Shown here piece after piece: positions 35,186 through 44,900 of a stretch of DNA of 64,000 nucleotides. This DNA is from Agreia sp. Leaf210. GTDB taxonomy: Bacteria; Actinomycetota; Actinomycetes; Actinomycetales; Microbacteriaceae. The position numbers and the translations under genes are program-made. The stretch covers positions 310,001-374,000 of the forward strand of contig NZ_LMKK01000002.1 in NCBI RefSeq assembly GCF_001421485.1. The letters run 5' to 3'. Under the pieces are notes generated by a model. It was not told the origin of the DNA. It did not search any database and saw only the letters and a program-made list of their open reading frames with translations. How positions within the stretch are numbered: the first letter of the stretch is position 1; each line of letters opens with the position of its first letter.

Positions 35186-36223
35186 TTAGTTTCTGCTGCT
35201 GATGAACGCGTACGGATCAACGGGCGTCGACCCGACGTGGATCTCAAGATGCGTGTGAGCGCCCGTGGAGACCCCTGTGTTGCCGACGGATCCGATCTGC
35301 TGGCCTGCTACAACAACTTGACCCTCCTCGACGGTGGGTGAACCGGTGAGCATGTGCCCGTACCAGCTGCTGACGTTCTGCCCATCGATGACGTGATCGA
35401 TAACGACATGAACCCCCAGCCCGCCTTGATCAGTGGCCTGGACAAGTCGAACGACCCCATCGGCGACCGCGCTGATCGGTGCCCCCTCACCCGGGGTGAA
35501 GTCGACCCCTTTATGGTCCGTACTTCCAATGCCTCCAGGCGACGAGCGAGGACCGAAGTAATCACTGATCGGCACCCCCACCGGGAAAGGCCACTGCACC
35601 GAGGAGCTCGGATTGTTGATGAACGTATCCGCCACGGATATACCCGCAGCGACAGCCTGTTTCTTCGCTTCCGTGACCGTATATCCATCGCGCGTCGCTG
35701 AAGGGCCCGTAACAGACGGAGAGGCGGCCATCGCTTGAGAAGACTGGATGGCTTCGAGCGGCGCCGCCACAACAGATGGGCGCGGGATAGTCGTGGCAAG
35801 AGACGTACCCACGACAAGAAGAGCTGCTAGCGTCATCGCGACCACTGCGCGACCTCGGCGCATTCGCGCAGGCGGCGATACCTGTCGCGGAACAGATGAC
35901 GAAGCCGCCCCGTGATCCACCGGGACATCGCGTGCTGGTTTTGACTTTGACGAAGGAGCCGACTTCACATCCTCGGATGAAATCACAGCACTTCCAGGAC
36001 TCACCTCCTCTGGCACCGCGCCCGAGAGCCGCACAGCGGAACGTTCGAGACTGAGAGCCTCCCGACGGGTTCGGGCGGGAGCGGGAGGCGCCTTGGGCGC
36101 TGGAACGAGCATGTCGTCTAAGGGCTGGGCGCCCCCGAGCCGCTCAAAGTGACGGAGTTGACGCCGGGTAAGGCTCGACGGGTGTTCTGTATTTTCCAAT
36201 TGGTTTGCTTCCACGCGTAACAT
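35186..36223 (-). CDS. Membrane-anchored M23 metallopeptidase (module 3)
   Basis: A 345-residue paralogue of the module 1 peptidase: a cytoplasmic Pro/Ser/Arg-rich stretch of about 120 residues, a membrane segment (VVAMTLAALLVVGTSLA), and an M23 domain with HKGVD and HTHLE. Shared blocks include SATRDGYTVT, NNPSSS-QWPF, GVPISDYFG, PGEGAPI, HVIDGQ. Start at ATG 36223; an upstream in-frame ATG adds residues without similarity. Preceded by a DUF6153-like gene. Confidence 0.88.
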   Translation of the reverse strand: MLRVEANQLENTEHPSSLTRRQLRHFERLGGAQPLDDMLVPAPKAPPAPARTRREALSLERSAVRLSGAVPEEVSPGSAVISSEDVKSAPSSKSKPARDVPVDHGAASSSVPRQVSPPARMRRGRAVVAMTLAALLVVGTSLATTIPRPSVVAAPLEAIQSSQAMAASPSVTGPSATRDGYTVTEAKKQAVAAGISVADTFINNPSSSVQWPFPVGVPISDYFGPRSSPGGIGSTDHKGVDFTPGEGAPISAVADGVVRLVQATDQGGLGVHVVIDHVIDGQNVSSWYGHMLTGSPTVEEGQVVVAGQQIGSVGNTGVSTGAHTHLEIHVGSTPVDPYAFISSRN

Positions 36224-36334
36224 CCGGCTCGAGAGCCAGAGGCCGACACAGAGACGTCCACAGAGGACGCGCAGAGTAACTGTGACGGGATCCAACAACA
36301 TGACGGGCGGCATACAGGCCGCTTCCGGGCATGG

Positions 36335-36745
36335 TCAGACGCGTGAAACGCTCAGCTGATCGAGGGTAAAAGCCACAGGGCGAATCGAGCACGGTCGAGG
36401 CAGCCGACCCAACAGCAACGGCCGTATGCGCTGCCCTGCACCGCGAACCACTCGCAAAAACCGCGCGAGTCGGGCGAAAGCGATGGCACCAAGCGCACAG
36501 ACAAGCCCCATGGCGGCGCACAACAATAGCTCGCCGACTGTGACGGGAGGTTGCTCCGTTGAGGAAATCGTCGCCGAACCCGTGTCGTTCACATCGAACG
36601 AGGCAGCTGACATTGCAGCGGCCGGCTGCGGGATCGTCCCCGTTCGTGCATCGAAAGCATGCATAGAGAGGAGCGTCAGAACCAAGGCAAGGCAGCCCAC
36701 CAGGACCACAAGTAGAGGACGACGCCGGGATCGTGAATGAACCAC
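36335..36745 (-). CDS. DUF6153-like membrane protein (module 3)
   Basis: A 136-residue protein from GTG 36745 (GGTGGGAGC upstream). Two membrane segments (LLVVLVGCLALVLTLLSMHAF and LLLCAAMGLVCALGAIAFA) flank an acidic/Ser-rich external loop poor in His. The C terminus is DQLSVSRV, the same type of ending as the other members. It heads the run DUF6153-M23-DsbA-TlpA-CcdA on the minus strand. Confidence 0.7.
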   Translation of the reverse strand: MVHSRSRRRPLLVVLVGCLALVLTLLSMHAFDARTGTIPQPAAAMSAASFDVNDTGSATISSTEQPPVTVGELLLCAAMGLVCALGAIAFARLARFLRVVRGAGQRIRPLLLGRLPRPCSIRPVAFTLDQLSVSRV

Positions 36746-37160
36746 GCTCCCACCACCTTTCCTTATGCCGCCGTCGCTCTTCCACGACACAAGCTCTCAT
36801 AGTACAGAATTGCTTGAACCCACGACTGGGAGATGCGTTATAAATTCGACGCGCCAATTATCGATCACAGAACACCGCCGTTTACCGATCAAGTTCACAC
36901 TCTTCCAACGGACTACCTTCGGCGACGCGGACCCCCAGACCGGTATTGGCAAGGGAAAGCTCCGGGTAGCCCTGAGCTTGTCGCGGAGCCCTTCCTAGCC
37001 TCGTTCCGACTCCTGAGGCGCGGCTGGTCGTTGTTCGACCGCCGCTGGGAGGCATCGTAGTTGCTGCTGAGACCCCGGCCGGAACTGGCAGTCAGAAACG
37101 GTCGTTTATGGTCTGAGTGCCCTCCTGGTCGTGTGAACTCTGCTCATCTACCCTGGGTTT
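36746..37160. other. Junction region between metal island and SOS/defence region
   Basis: A 415-base stretch without a supported gene. A 75-residue plus-strand frame (36833-37060) has no ribosome site and no family resemblance. An 11-base match to the tRNA-Ser T-loop region occurs at 36814-36824; it is too short to claim an attachment site. Confidence 0.4.
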
Positions 37161-37649
37161 GTGACTGCGCCCAAGACTCCGTCTTTCAGCCGAACTTTCA
37201 CCTTCGGCACCCCGTCGTACGACCATGTGAAAGTCCTCGTACGTCAGTTGAAAGACCTCGGCTACTACCCCAGCTCTCTAATCCCGCAAACGATTAACGG
37301 CTCGCCTGGGCCCGTTCACGCGATGGCGACCTATGAAGGGATATCTAAGTACAACGACGACCGGTGGAGTCTCGATGTTGCCCTTTGGCCGATGAGGGAC
37401 CCTCATCCCGATGAACCTTCAGACGAAATCGAGGCCGCCCTGATCCTGGCCAACCGAGCGCCTTCACCCCCATACGAGAGCAGTCTTACTGGCCTTGTGC
37501 CTGTAGGAACCAGCTCGATCATTACTTTCGCGAACTTGGTCAATGGCGCCGGGGGTATGTCACGCGGCCTCTTCCTCGATGCTGCGAACAAGGCCATCGT
37601 TTTCGTTAGAAGTCAAATAGTTGACCACAAGCACGACGCGCCGTTCTAG
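37161..37649 (+). CDS. Hypothetical protein
   Basis: A 162-residue soluble protein with a GTG start and no clear ribosome site; a TACCCT box ends 6 bases earlier, so it may be leaderless. A mix of strand and helix; no motif recognised. It precedes the HicB-like and DnaE2 genes on the same strand. Confidence 0.55.
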   Translation: MTAPKTPSFSRTFTFGTPSYDHVKVLVRQLKDLGYYPSSLIPQTINGSPGPVHAMATYEGISKYNDDRWSLDVALWPMRDPHPDEPSDEIEAALILANRAPSPPYESSLTGLVPVGTSSIITFANLVNGAGGMSRGLFLDAANKAIVFVRSQIVDHKHDAPF

Positions 37650-37714
37650 TAGGGAACCGAGCGAGTTAGAGTGATCTCTTCGAGTTCGCTCGGAGTCCTT
37701 GAAGGACGGTCCTC

Positions 37715-37978
37715 ATGCCCTCCGCTATCGACCACGACACCGCACCGGTCTACGAGGCTTTCGCCCACCGTGACGGCCGGTGGTGGACATTCTCTATCCC
37801 TGAACTCAATTGCCCGTCACCAGTCGGAGGAGACGTCCGAATTGAAGCGATGGGTCAGGCGCGCACGTTAGGTGAGCTCCGCGGCGCTGCGAGGGAAGTC
37901 GCGGCCCTATGGCTTGACGTCGACGAGACAGCCGTAGAAGTCCGCGTACATCTCCGACGTAAATCGTCCCAACGGTGA
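37715..37978 (+). CDS. HicB-like (DUF1902-type) small protein
   Basis: An 87-residue protein with the HicB-like pattern: YEAFAHRDGRWWTFSIPEL (short strands) and a helix REVAALWLDVDE. HicB proteins are antitoxins, but no HicA-like partner is next to it and the DNA-binding C terminus is missing. RBS AAGGACGG. It may be an orphan or serve another role. Confidence 0.6.
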   Translation: MPSAIDHDTAPVYEAFAHRDGRWWTFSIPELNCPSPVGGDVRIEAMGQARTLGELRGAAREVAALWLDVDETAVEVRVHLRRKSSQR

Positions 37979-38022
37979 CGACACGCCGTTCCAGATTGTG
38001 GTGTCGGAGGTCCTGACCTAGA

Positions 38023-38040
38023 TTCGAACACACGTTCGAA
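38023..38040 (+). promoter_or_regulatory. SOS (LexA) box upstream of DUF6504-dnaE2
   Basis: TTCGAACACACGTTCGAA contains TCGAAC-N4-GTTCGA, a perfect actinobacterial LexA box, placed immediately before a TAAT-rich -10 region and 14 bases before the first start codon. It implies DNA-damage induction of the two downstream genes. Confidence 0.88.
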
Positions 38041-38053
38041 TAATGGCGGTGGT

Positions 38054-38332
38054 GTGGTGGCGTTGGTGAGTGTAGCGACGACCGGTGACGGCACCCCAGC
38101 GTCGCTGGTCTGGGACGGCGAGACATTCGTGGTGATCCGCAAACCCCAGCGGTGGATCGACCGCAACGCCTGGTGGGCGGGGCCAGTTCGCGCACCGCGA
38201 GGCTCTTCGGGAGGTTTGCTCGAGCGCCTGGTATATCGGGTTGAAGTGCAGAGTCCAGATGGCGCGATCTTGCTGGTCGACGTCTGCCACGGCGAGGGCG
38301 GTTGGGCGCTCGACCAGGTCTCGGGACGGTGA
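38054..38332 (+). CDS. DUF6504-like protein
   Basis: A 92-residue protein (VWDGETFVVIRKPQRWIDRNAWWAG, VYRVEVQSPDGAILLVD) of the DUF6504 type, which normally sits between the ImuB-like polymerase gene and dnaE2 in actinobacteria. GTG start after the SOS box; the last codon overlaps the dnaE2 GTG by 4 bases. Probably accessory to mutagenic repair. Confidence 0.75.
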   Translation: MVALVSVATTGDGTPASLVWDGETFVVIRKPQRWIDRNAWWAGPVRAPRGSSGGLLERLVYRVEVQSPDGAILLVDVCHGEGGWALDQVSGR

Positions 38333-41300
38333 CGTTCACGCATCTTCACGTGGCGTCGTCGTTCTCTGTTCACCATGGCACCCGTGGCCCCGCAGAGCTT
38401 GTGGAGCGCGCTGCAGAGGCTGGCGCACGGTCTGCGGCAATCACGGATCGGGACGGTCTCTACGGGGCGGTCCGGCACATCCGGCAGTGCATTGAGTCAG
38501 CCGTAAACCCGATTGTGGGTGTCGAGCTGCAGCTCGACGACGCGACGACGGACGCCCGCCCGTCGAGCGTCACGGTGCTCGCTCATGGGCACAATGACGG
38601 GGCCGGTTGGGCTGGTCTGTCGCGGTTGATCAGTGCCGCTCACTCCCCCAAGCGAGGCCGGCGCGTCCTGTCGGGCACGGCTAATAGGGCAGCCGCGATC
38701 CATGCTAGGCGTCTGCCGTCGTTCGTCTTCTCCGACGGACGCCCTGTCGCGACAGTCATGATCGGTGCCGACTCCGACGTCGGACGCGCCGTCGCCGCCC
38801 ATGACAAGTCCGCGGCGTGGTCGAAACTGCAGGCATGGAAGCGTCTACTCCCGGGCGCTGTCGTCGTGGAGGTGGTGTGCCATTTCACGACGCCTGGGCA
38901 CCCCCGCAGCGTCGAGCACGCGGCCGCAATGCTCGAGCTCGCCGACGCCGCCCTCGTGCCAGCCGTGCTGACGAACGAAGTTCGTTACGCGGTTCCCGAT
39001 GACGCGCTCACCGGAGACGTACTCGACGCAGCGGGGCGCTTGCAACCGCTCGGGACCTTCACCCCACAACCGAACGGGCAGGCGTGGCTGAAACCTGAGT
39101 CCAAGATGCGCGCGATCGCGAAGGAGATCATCGAGTTCTCCACGCTCGACAGCCATGCCGGCAGAGACCTCCTGACGGCCACCGATGCGCTTGCTGAACG
39201 TTGCGTGCTGGATCCGGTGTCGGATGTGGCATGGCAGAAGCCGAAGGTGCCGGAGCTCACGGCGCTCGACATCACCGGGGATCCCGCTGAGGTTCTGTGG
39301 AGGAAGTGTCTGGCCGCCATCCCGGAGCGCTACCCGCACGCCCGCGACACCGCCCTCGAGGTGGTGCATGGCCGGTTAGCGGACGAGATGAAGAACATCA
39401 TCGCGTTCGGGTTCTCGAGCTACTTCCTCACCGTCTCCGACGTGTCGGAGATGATGCGCCGGATGCGGATCCGCAACCAGGCTCGCGGCAGCGGTGCCGG
39501 CAGCCTGGTCGTGTATCTGTTGCGGATCTCGAACGTCGACCCGCTCGAGCACGACCTCCTGTTCGAACGGTTCCTCGGCAACAAACGCTCCACCCTGCCC
39601 GATATTGATATCGACATCGAATCGGCCCGCCGTCACGACGTGTACCGGGCGATTTTTGACCGGTACGGCGACCACCGCGTCACACTCCTGTCGATGCAGA
39701 ACACGTACCGCGCTCGAGGGGCAGCGCGCGACGCTGGTCTCGCGCTGGGTCTCGACGAGCAGCAGATCGATTTCGTCGCGAACAACATTTGGCGCTTCGA
39801 AGCCCGAGACTTCCGCGCCGTCCTCGACGAGAAACCCGAGCTACAAGAGATCGCCGCGCTCGTCCGGAACGATTCGCGGATGGATCTGCTCGTCGACGTC
39901 GTTGGTCGACTCGATCGACTCCCTCGCCACATCTCGCAGCACCCCTGCGGTGTGATCCTCGGCGACAGCAACCTTCTCAGTTACACCCCCACCCAGCCGA
40001 GCGGTATCGGCCTGGCCATGAGCCAGTTCGACAAAGACGACATCGACGACGTCGGCTTTCTGAAGCTCGACGTCCTCGGCGTCCGCATGCAATCGACGCT
40101 CGCATACGCCGTGCGCGAGATAGAGAGGGTCAACGGGCCAGACGCCGCGGCCGCCGGCGGACTCCCGGTCGACGCGCCCTATGTCAGCCCGGGAGGGATC
40201 GTGAAGCTCGACGCGATCCCGCACGACGACGAACCGACGTTCGAAGCGATCCGCACTGCCCACACACTAGGCATGTTCCAGATCGAGAGCCCCGGCCAGC
40301 GCGAGCTCATCGGCAAGATGCAGCCCGACTGCTACGAAGACCTCATCGCCGACATCTCCCTGTTCCGGCCCGGGCCGATGAAGGGGAACATGGTCGCCCC
40401 GTTCATCGACACCAAACACGGGTTCCAGGATCCCGACTACCTGCACCCCAGCTTCAAACCGTTCCTCAAAGAAACATTCGGCGTCGTGCTCTATCACGAG
40501 CACATCCTCCGGATCTTCCACACCTGCATGGGGGTTTCGCTCGCCGAGGCGGACGAGCTGCGCCGGGCCATGGAGAAGCAAGCCGCGGGTATTGAAGAGT
40601 ACTTCCGGCGGAAGACTCGAGCGAACGTCGACGAGCGTGGTCGGCGCCGCTTCATGGACGCCGACGTCGATCGGATCTGGAAAGTGCTGGCCGGGTTCGC
40701 GAGCTACGGCTTCTGCAAAGCCCACGGTGCCGCGTTCGCTCTGCCCACCTATCAGAGCGCCTGGCTGAAAACGCACTACCCAGTCGAGTTCCTCGCCGGC
40801 GTCTTCGAGCACGACCCCGGCATGTACGAACGTCGCCTTCTCATGGCCGAGGCGAGGCGCATGGGGGTCTCAATTCTGCAGCTCGACGTGAACGCGTCCA
40901 CGGACGAATACCTTGTCGAGCGGACACCCGACGGCACAAAAGGAATCCGATACTCCCTAACCGACGTGCACGGCATCACCCAGCCCGAAAAAGACCGCAT
41001 CCTCGCCGGCCAGCCCTACGAGAGCATCGTCGACTTCTACACCCGTGCGACCCCCTCGAGGCGACTCCTGGTCAGCCTGGCAACCGTCGGGGCGCTCGAC
41101 AATCTAAGTGGCGGTGCAAGCCGCGGCGACGTGATCGCGTATGCCCGCCAACTCACGGCCAGGCGCAAGCCGAAGGCGGGCGAACACGAGAACCAGCTCG
41201 AGCTGTACACCGTCGACGACGTTCAGGTCGGCCACGCGGAGCCGACCGCGCAGGAACGGATCGGCGCGGAGCTCGACATCCTCTCGACCGAACTCAACGA

Positions 41301-41715
41301 GCACCTCATCGAGAGCTACCGGCCCCTGCTTGACTCACTCGGCGTCACCCCCGCCGCCGACCTGGTGTCACTGCCCAACAAGACCGAGGTCATCGTCGCC
41401 GGAGTGCGCGTAGCCACGCAGACCCCACCAATGCGGAGCGGCAAACGTGTGGTTTTTATCAGCCTTGACGACGGAACCGGATGTGCGGACACCACGTTCT
41501 TCGATGAGGCCCAACAACGATCGGGACCGCTGCTGTTCGGCACACGGCTTCTCCTAATCCGCGGACGCACTCGGCGTACAGGCGCTCGAGGCGTGAGCCT
41601 ACAAGCAGAGGAAGCATTTGACTTGAGACAGGCATGGGAGGTGTTTGCGTCTGTGGCTGCCGGAAGTTTCAGAACCATCGGATCGAAAAGCGGCGATGCC
41701 GATCAGATGACTTAA
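38329..41715 (+). CDS. dnaE2: Error-prone DNA polymerase III alpha subunit DnaE2
   Basis: A 1128-residue C-family polymerase of normal length. The N-terminal PHP domain begins FTHLHVASSFSVHHGT; the polymerase core has PDIDIDIE with the catalytic aspartates near residue 425; FRPGPMKGNM and SYGFCKAHGAAFA follow; an OB-fold lies near the C terminus (VIVAGVRVATQTPP). GTG 38329 couples it to DUF6504. DnaE2 performs damage-induced mutagenic synthesis, normally with ImuA'/ImuB, neither of which is in this window. Confidence 0.96.
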   Translation: MTFTHLHVASSFSVHHGTRGPAELVERAAEAGARSAAITDRDGLYGAVRHIRQCIESAVNPIVGVELQLDDATTDARPSSVTVLAHGHNDGAGWAGLSRLISAAHSPKRGRRVLSGTANRAAAIHARRLPSFVFSDGRPVATVMIGADSDVGRAVAAHDKSAAWSKLQAWKRLLPGAVVVEVVCHFTTPGHPRSVEHAAAMLELADAALVPAVLTNEVRYAVPDDALTGDVLDAAGRLQPLGTFTPQPNGQAWLKPESKMRAIAKEIIEFSTLDSHAGRDLLTATDALAERCVLDPVSDVAWQKPKVPELTALDITGDPAEVLWRKCLAAIPERYPHARDTALEVVHGRLADEMKNIIAFGFSSYFLTVSDVSEMMRRMRIRNQARGSGAGSLVVYLLRISNVDPLEHDLLFERFLGNKRSTLPDIDIDIESARRHDVYRAIFDRYGDHRVTLLSMQNTYRARGAARDAGLALGLDEQQIDFVANNIWRFEARDFRAVLDEKPELQEIAALVRNDSRMDLLVDVVGRLDRLPRHISQHPCGVILGDSNLLSYTPTQPSGIGLAMSQFDKDDIDDVGFLKLDVLGVRMQSTLAYAVREIERVNGPDAAAAGGLPVDAPYVSPGGIVKLDAIPHDDEPTFEAIRTAHTLGMFQIESPGQRELIGKMQPDCYEDLIADISLFRPGPMKGNMVAPFIDTKHGFQDPDYLHPSFKPFLKETFGVVLYHEHILRIFHTCMGVSLAEADELRRAMEKQAAGIEEYFRRKTRANVDERGRRRFMDADVDRIWKVLAGFASYGFCKAHGAAFALPTYQSAWLKTHYPVEFLAGVFEHDPGMYERRLLMAEARRMGVSILQLDVNASTDEYLVERTPDGTKGIRYSLTDVHGITQPEKDRILAGQPYESIVDFYTRATPSRRLLVSLATVGALDNLSGGASRGDVIAYARQLTARRKPKAGEHENQLELYTVDDVQVGHAEPTAQERIGAELDILSTELNEHLIESYRPLLDSLGVTPAADLVSLPNKTEVIVAGVRVATQTPPMRSGKRVVFISLDDGTGCADTTFFDEAQQRSGPLLFGTRLLLIRGRTRRTGARGVSLQAEEAFDLRQAWEVFASVAAGSFRTIGSKSGDADQMT

Positions 41716-41902
41716 TCGGATGGGCGAAGCATTTCGGTACAGCTCACGGAGCGCAAACTGACAAAGGCACTCGCCTTCCGAGTCGGTGTCCATTCGGGTG
41801 TCACCAAATAAGCACCTGTCTTTGCTGGCCTGTGGGCGGAGTCAGATTTTCGGACCGAGCGAATGTCACCCTCCCCCACGATTACTTCATCGAGGCGCGC
41901 TA

Positions 41903-44900
41903 CTAGTCATCGAGTTCCTCCTGGGACTCGCCCGAATCTTCAAAGCCACCCGATAGGTATCGCAGCTTCGCTTGCGAAATTGATCGGGTGAGTTGACTCT
42001 TGCCATTCCCTCGTGCCGCGCGGTTCGAAAAATTGTAATGATGCAATCGAACCTCGACCAAAACATCCAGAATCTCCTGGGATTCCATTGCGTTACTCGA
42101 CTCCAAATAGCGCATGAAGAGCATCATCCACAGGAACTCGCTGAACAACTGAACGCCGACGTTAGCCAGAAAGATAGCCTTGACCGACGCGAGCCAACCT
42201 GGATCAGTCGTGGTCAGATAGAACATCGCGGTTGCGGCCATCGACGGTCGATCCGATGAGAACTCGTCGTCATCCACGAGGCGTCCCAGAGTAAGAAGAA
42301 GCTTTCGCGATGATAGATTTCCGGCAACGCCTCCGTAGGTGACAGCAGCAGGCATTTCTCTCATCAGATCGGATATGAGGCTGCTCATTATCTCGGGGTC
42401 GACCTCGGCGACATTGGAGATCTGCTCCTTGATTGCTTCAGCCATTTCCTGAAACAGGTCTGACTCTTCAAGCATATTGACTAAATTTCCCCAGCCGGAG
42501 AGGACGCTTGCAAGGGTCTGCTTCTTTAGGGAAAGGTCCGTTATCTGGTCGCTGTCACGCAGAACCGTGGACACCAAGGAAAGAACCAGCGTGTAGCGCA
42601 CAAAATCCGGTAGCTCTCTTTCTGACACAAGGGAAAAGGGCTCATTCACCTCTGCGTCAAAGCTGTCTAGTTCGTCGTCTGTTGAAGGCGCCTCTCTGTC
42701 CGTACTGGTGTCTTTCGGGGCCGTCTCCAGGACGGGGACATCCGTTTCGAGGACGCTCTTCTCCAACTCTTCTGGCGCATCAATGACCAGAGTGTCTTGA
42801 TACGCGCGTCCACGGTAACTACGGTTTTCCCACTCGCTGAGGAGAGGCACCAAACTCTCCAGAAGTTGGGCATCACTTCGCGCGAGAGCGGAGTAGTTCT
42901 TAAGAATGGGAGAAAAATAAAGTGGTCGTTCCACCATTGTGGTTAGCAACTGAGAATCCTTCAGCCCACTTTTCGCCGCGAAAAGATAGAGATAACTGGC
43001 ATGCGTAAAACGCACGTTCCCTTCTCGGAGGCTAAGAACCTTCCGGGCCATCAAACTGTCAAGAACCGATCTGGGTGTATCCGGCCAGTCAACTTGCCCC
43101 AAGAAGGTCTGAAGTGTGGTCAAGACCTCAGGTTCAGGAAGAGCAGCGCTTTTCATCGAAACGAAACGCGATGCCACGTGGGCCAGAATCGCCTCATATT
43201 GGACAGAATCGATCGCGAATCGTGAGTCCTCGTGTTCGCTTCCGCGGCCAAGGAGCAGGCTCACGTACTGGTCCAAAATCGTGGTCGGTGAAGCGTTAGC
43301 CACTACCGACTGACCCTGGAACAAGATTTGCATCAAGAGCGCAATTGTGAAGGGCGTCCTTGGGAGCCCCTCAGCTTTCAGTATCGTGATGACGCTCGCC
43401 GCAAGAACTTCCGATCGCATAGGGGAAATAAGGCTAGCCAGTTTGACTACCCGGCCTCGGTTGAAGCGGCCCACATAGAGTAGTCGCGTCTCCACTCCGG
43501 CGTTCTGGAACCTCTCTCGAAGCTCCTCTTCCTCGCCTTCTTTGCAGCCAATGACAACTCTGCTGTACTGGCCACTCGTGAGATCAGCGACCGCGCGGTC
43601 TACCAGTCTGGCCGCAAAAGGAGCGAAATCGTCAATCATTAGCTCGACTGCGGGGATGGGATCGGTGGGTTTAAGGTTAAATCCTTGAGACCTAACCTCT
43701 TTCCTTAACGCTCTTTCAACCGGCCGAGAGCCCGCTGTAAGCAAAGGAAATCTCACAGTTACCGGGATTGTGCCACGCCTTTCGCCCCGTTTGAGGATGA
43801 ACCATTGGAGGGTGGTCGATAGTCCTGAATTCTCCTCCCCTGCGATAATCGTGATTCCCTCTCGATCGAGTTCGACCTCGAGGTCAACGGGCGCCACCCG
43901 TTCACTTTCAGGCTTGCTATGCATCACGCGCCACTGATCGTGCCGCAAGGGTATAAGGGCTGGCTCTATGACCAGGTCCGAATACGGACGGGCCGACAAA
44001 TCGTCGAATTTCTCCCCAATGATCGTGACACGTCGAATCTCTTCCTCAATAGAAGTCCGGGCTTCTTGTGCGACGTTGCGAACGAGGCCGTGGTCAGAAG
44101 TAGGAGAATCTGAGTCTGCAGGACGAAGGGACTCCAGGAATCTTGGCAGGTCCGCGTGCTTGTCGCCGTACTCGACTACCTCAATATTGTCATTGGCGTG
44201 CAGCCGGGAGAGCACCTCATACTCTTCACTTCGGCACAGCCGAAAGTGTTGAGCAGCCGAATTTGGAAACGTTGCGCGATGCCACTCAAGAAGACTAGAA
44301 AAGTTTGGGTCATCCATGCTCGCGCCGAAGCCCACGTATATGAGCGATTGGATCGCAGAGACTGCATGTTGCATTGCCTGAAGGCTGGGGCTGCCGAGGA
44401 CCCTCTGATAGTCAGCTTCGGAAAGTACGACGCTTTCGGGCTTCGACCAGACGCCGTGGAGATGACCGATCGAGTTCGAATCCCGGTTCAGTAGGGACTG
44501 AAGTCCAAATTGCTCTGTCCAATCAACGGAAGTTCTGTCTCCCACGGATTCGATCAGAGTGTCGTAATTAGTCGTGAGCACAGGCGCCCCGAGGTTGAGT
44601 ATCGCCAAAATGAGATCGTCGTTCACGCACACTAGGGCACCGATCGTCTGTCGTAGCCAGGACGCGTAAGCCTGATCTCCGAGTTTCTTAATTCGGTTCG
44701 CCACGAGGCCAGCGGCGCTAATCAGATCATCAGCACTTCCACCCTCCGTGCCCAACTTGATTGCCGAAGCCACGGCCGCTGCCCGCTCATCAACAAAATT
44801 TGGATCGTGGATACGAAGGTAGCCGACACCATTCTCGATCAACGAAATCCAGCCGGCCGACTCTGCATTTTCTGTGGAGGATATGGCGACGCCTGCTCCT

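Noticed and set aside
36833-37060. 75-codon frame at the metal/defence junction
   Set aside because: No start signals or motif; could be decayed sequence.
39789-40595. 268-codon plus-strand frame within dnaE2
   Set aside because: Arg/Pro-rich alternative frame of an intact polymerase gene.
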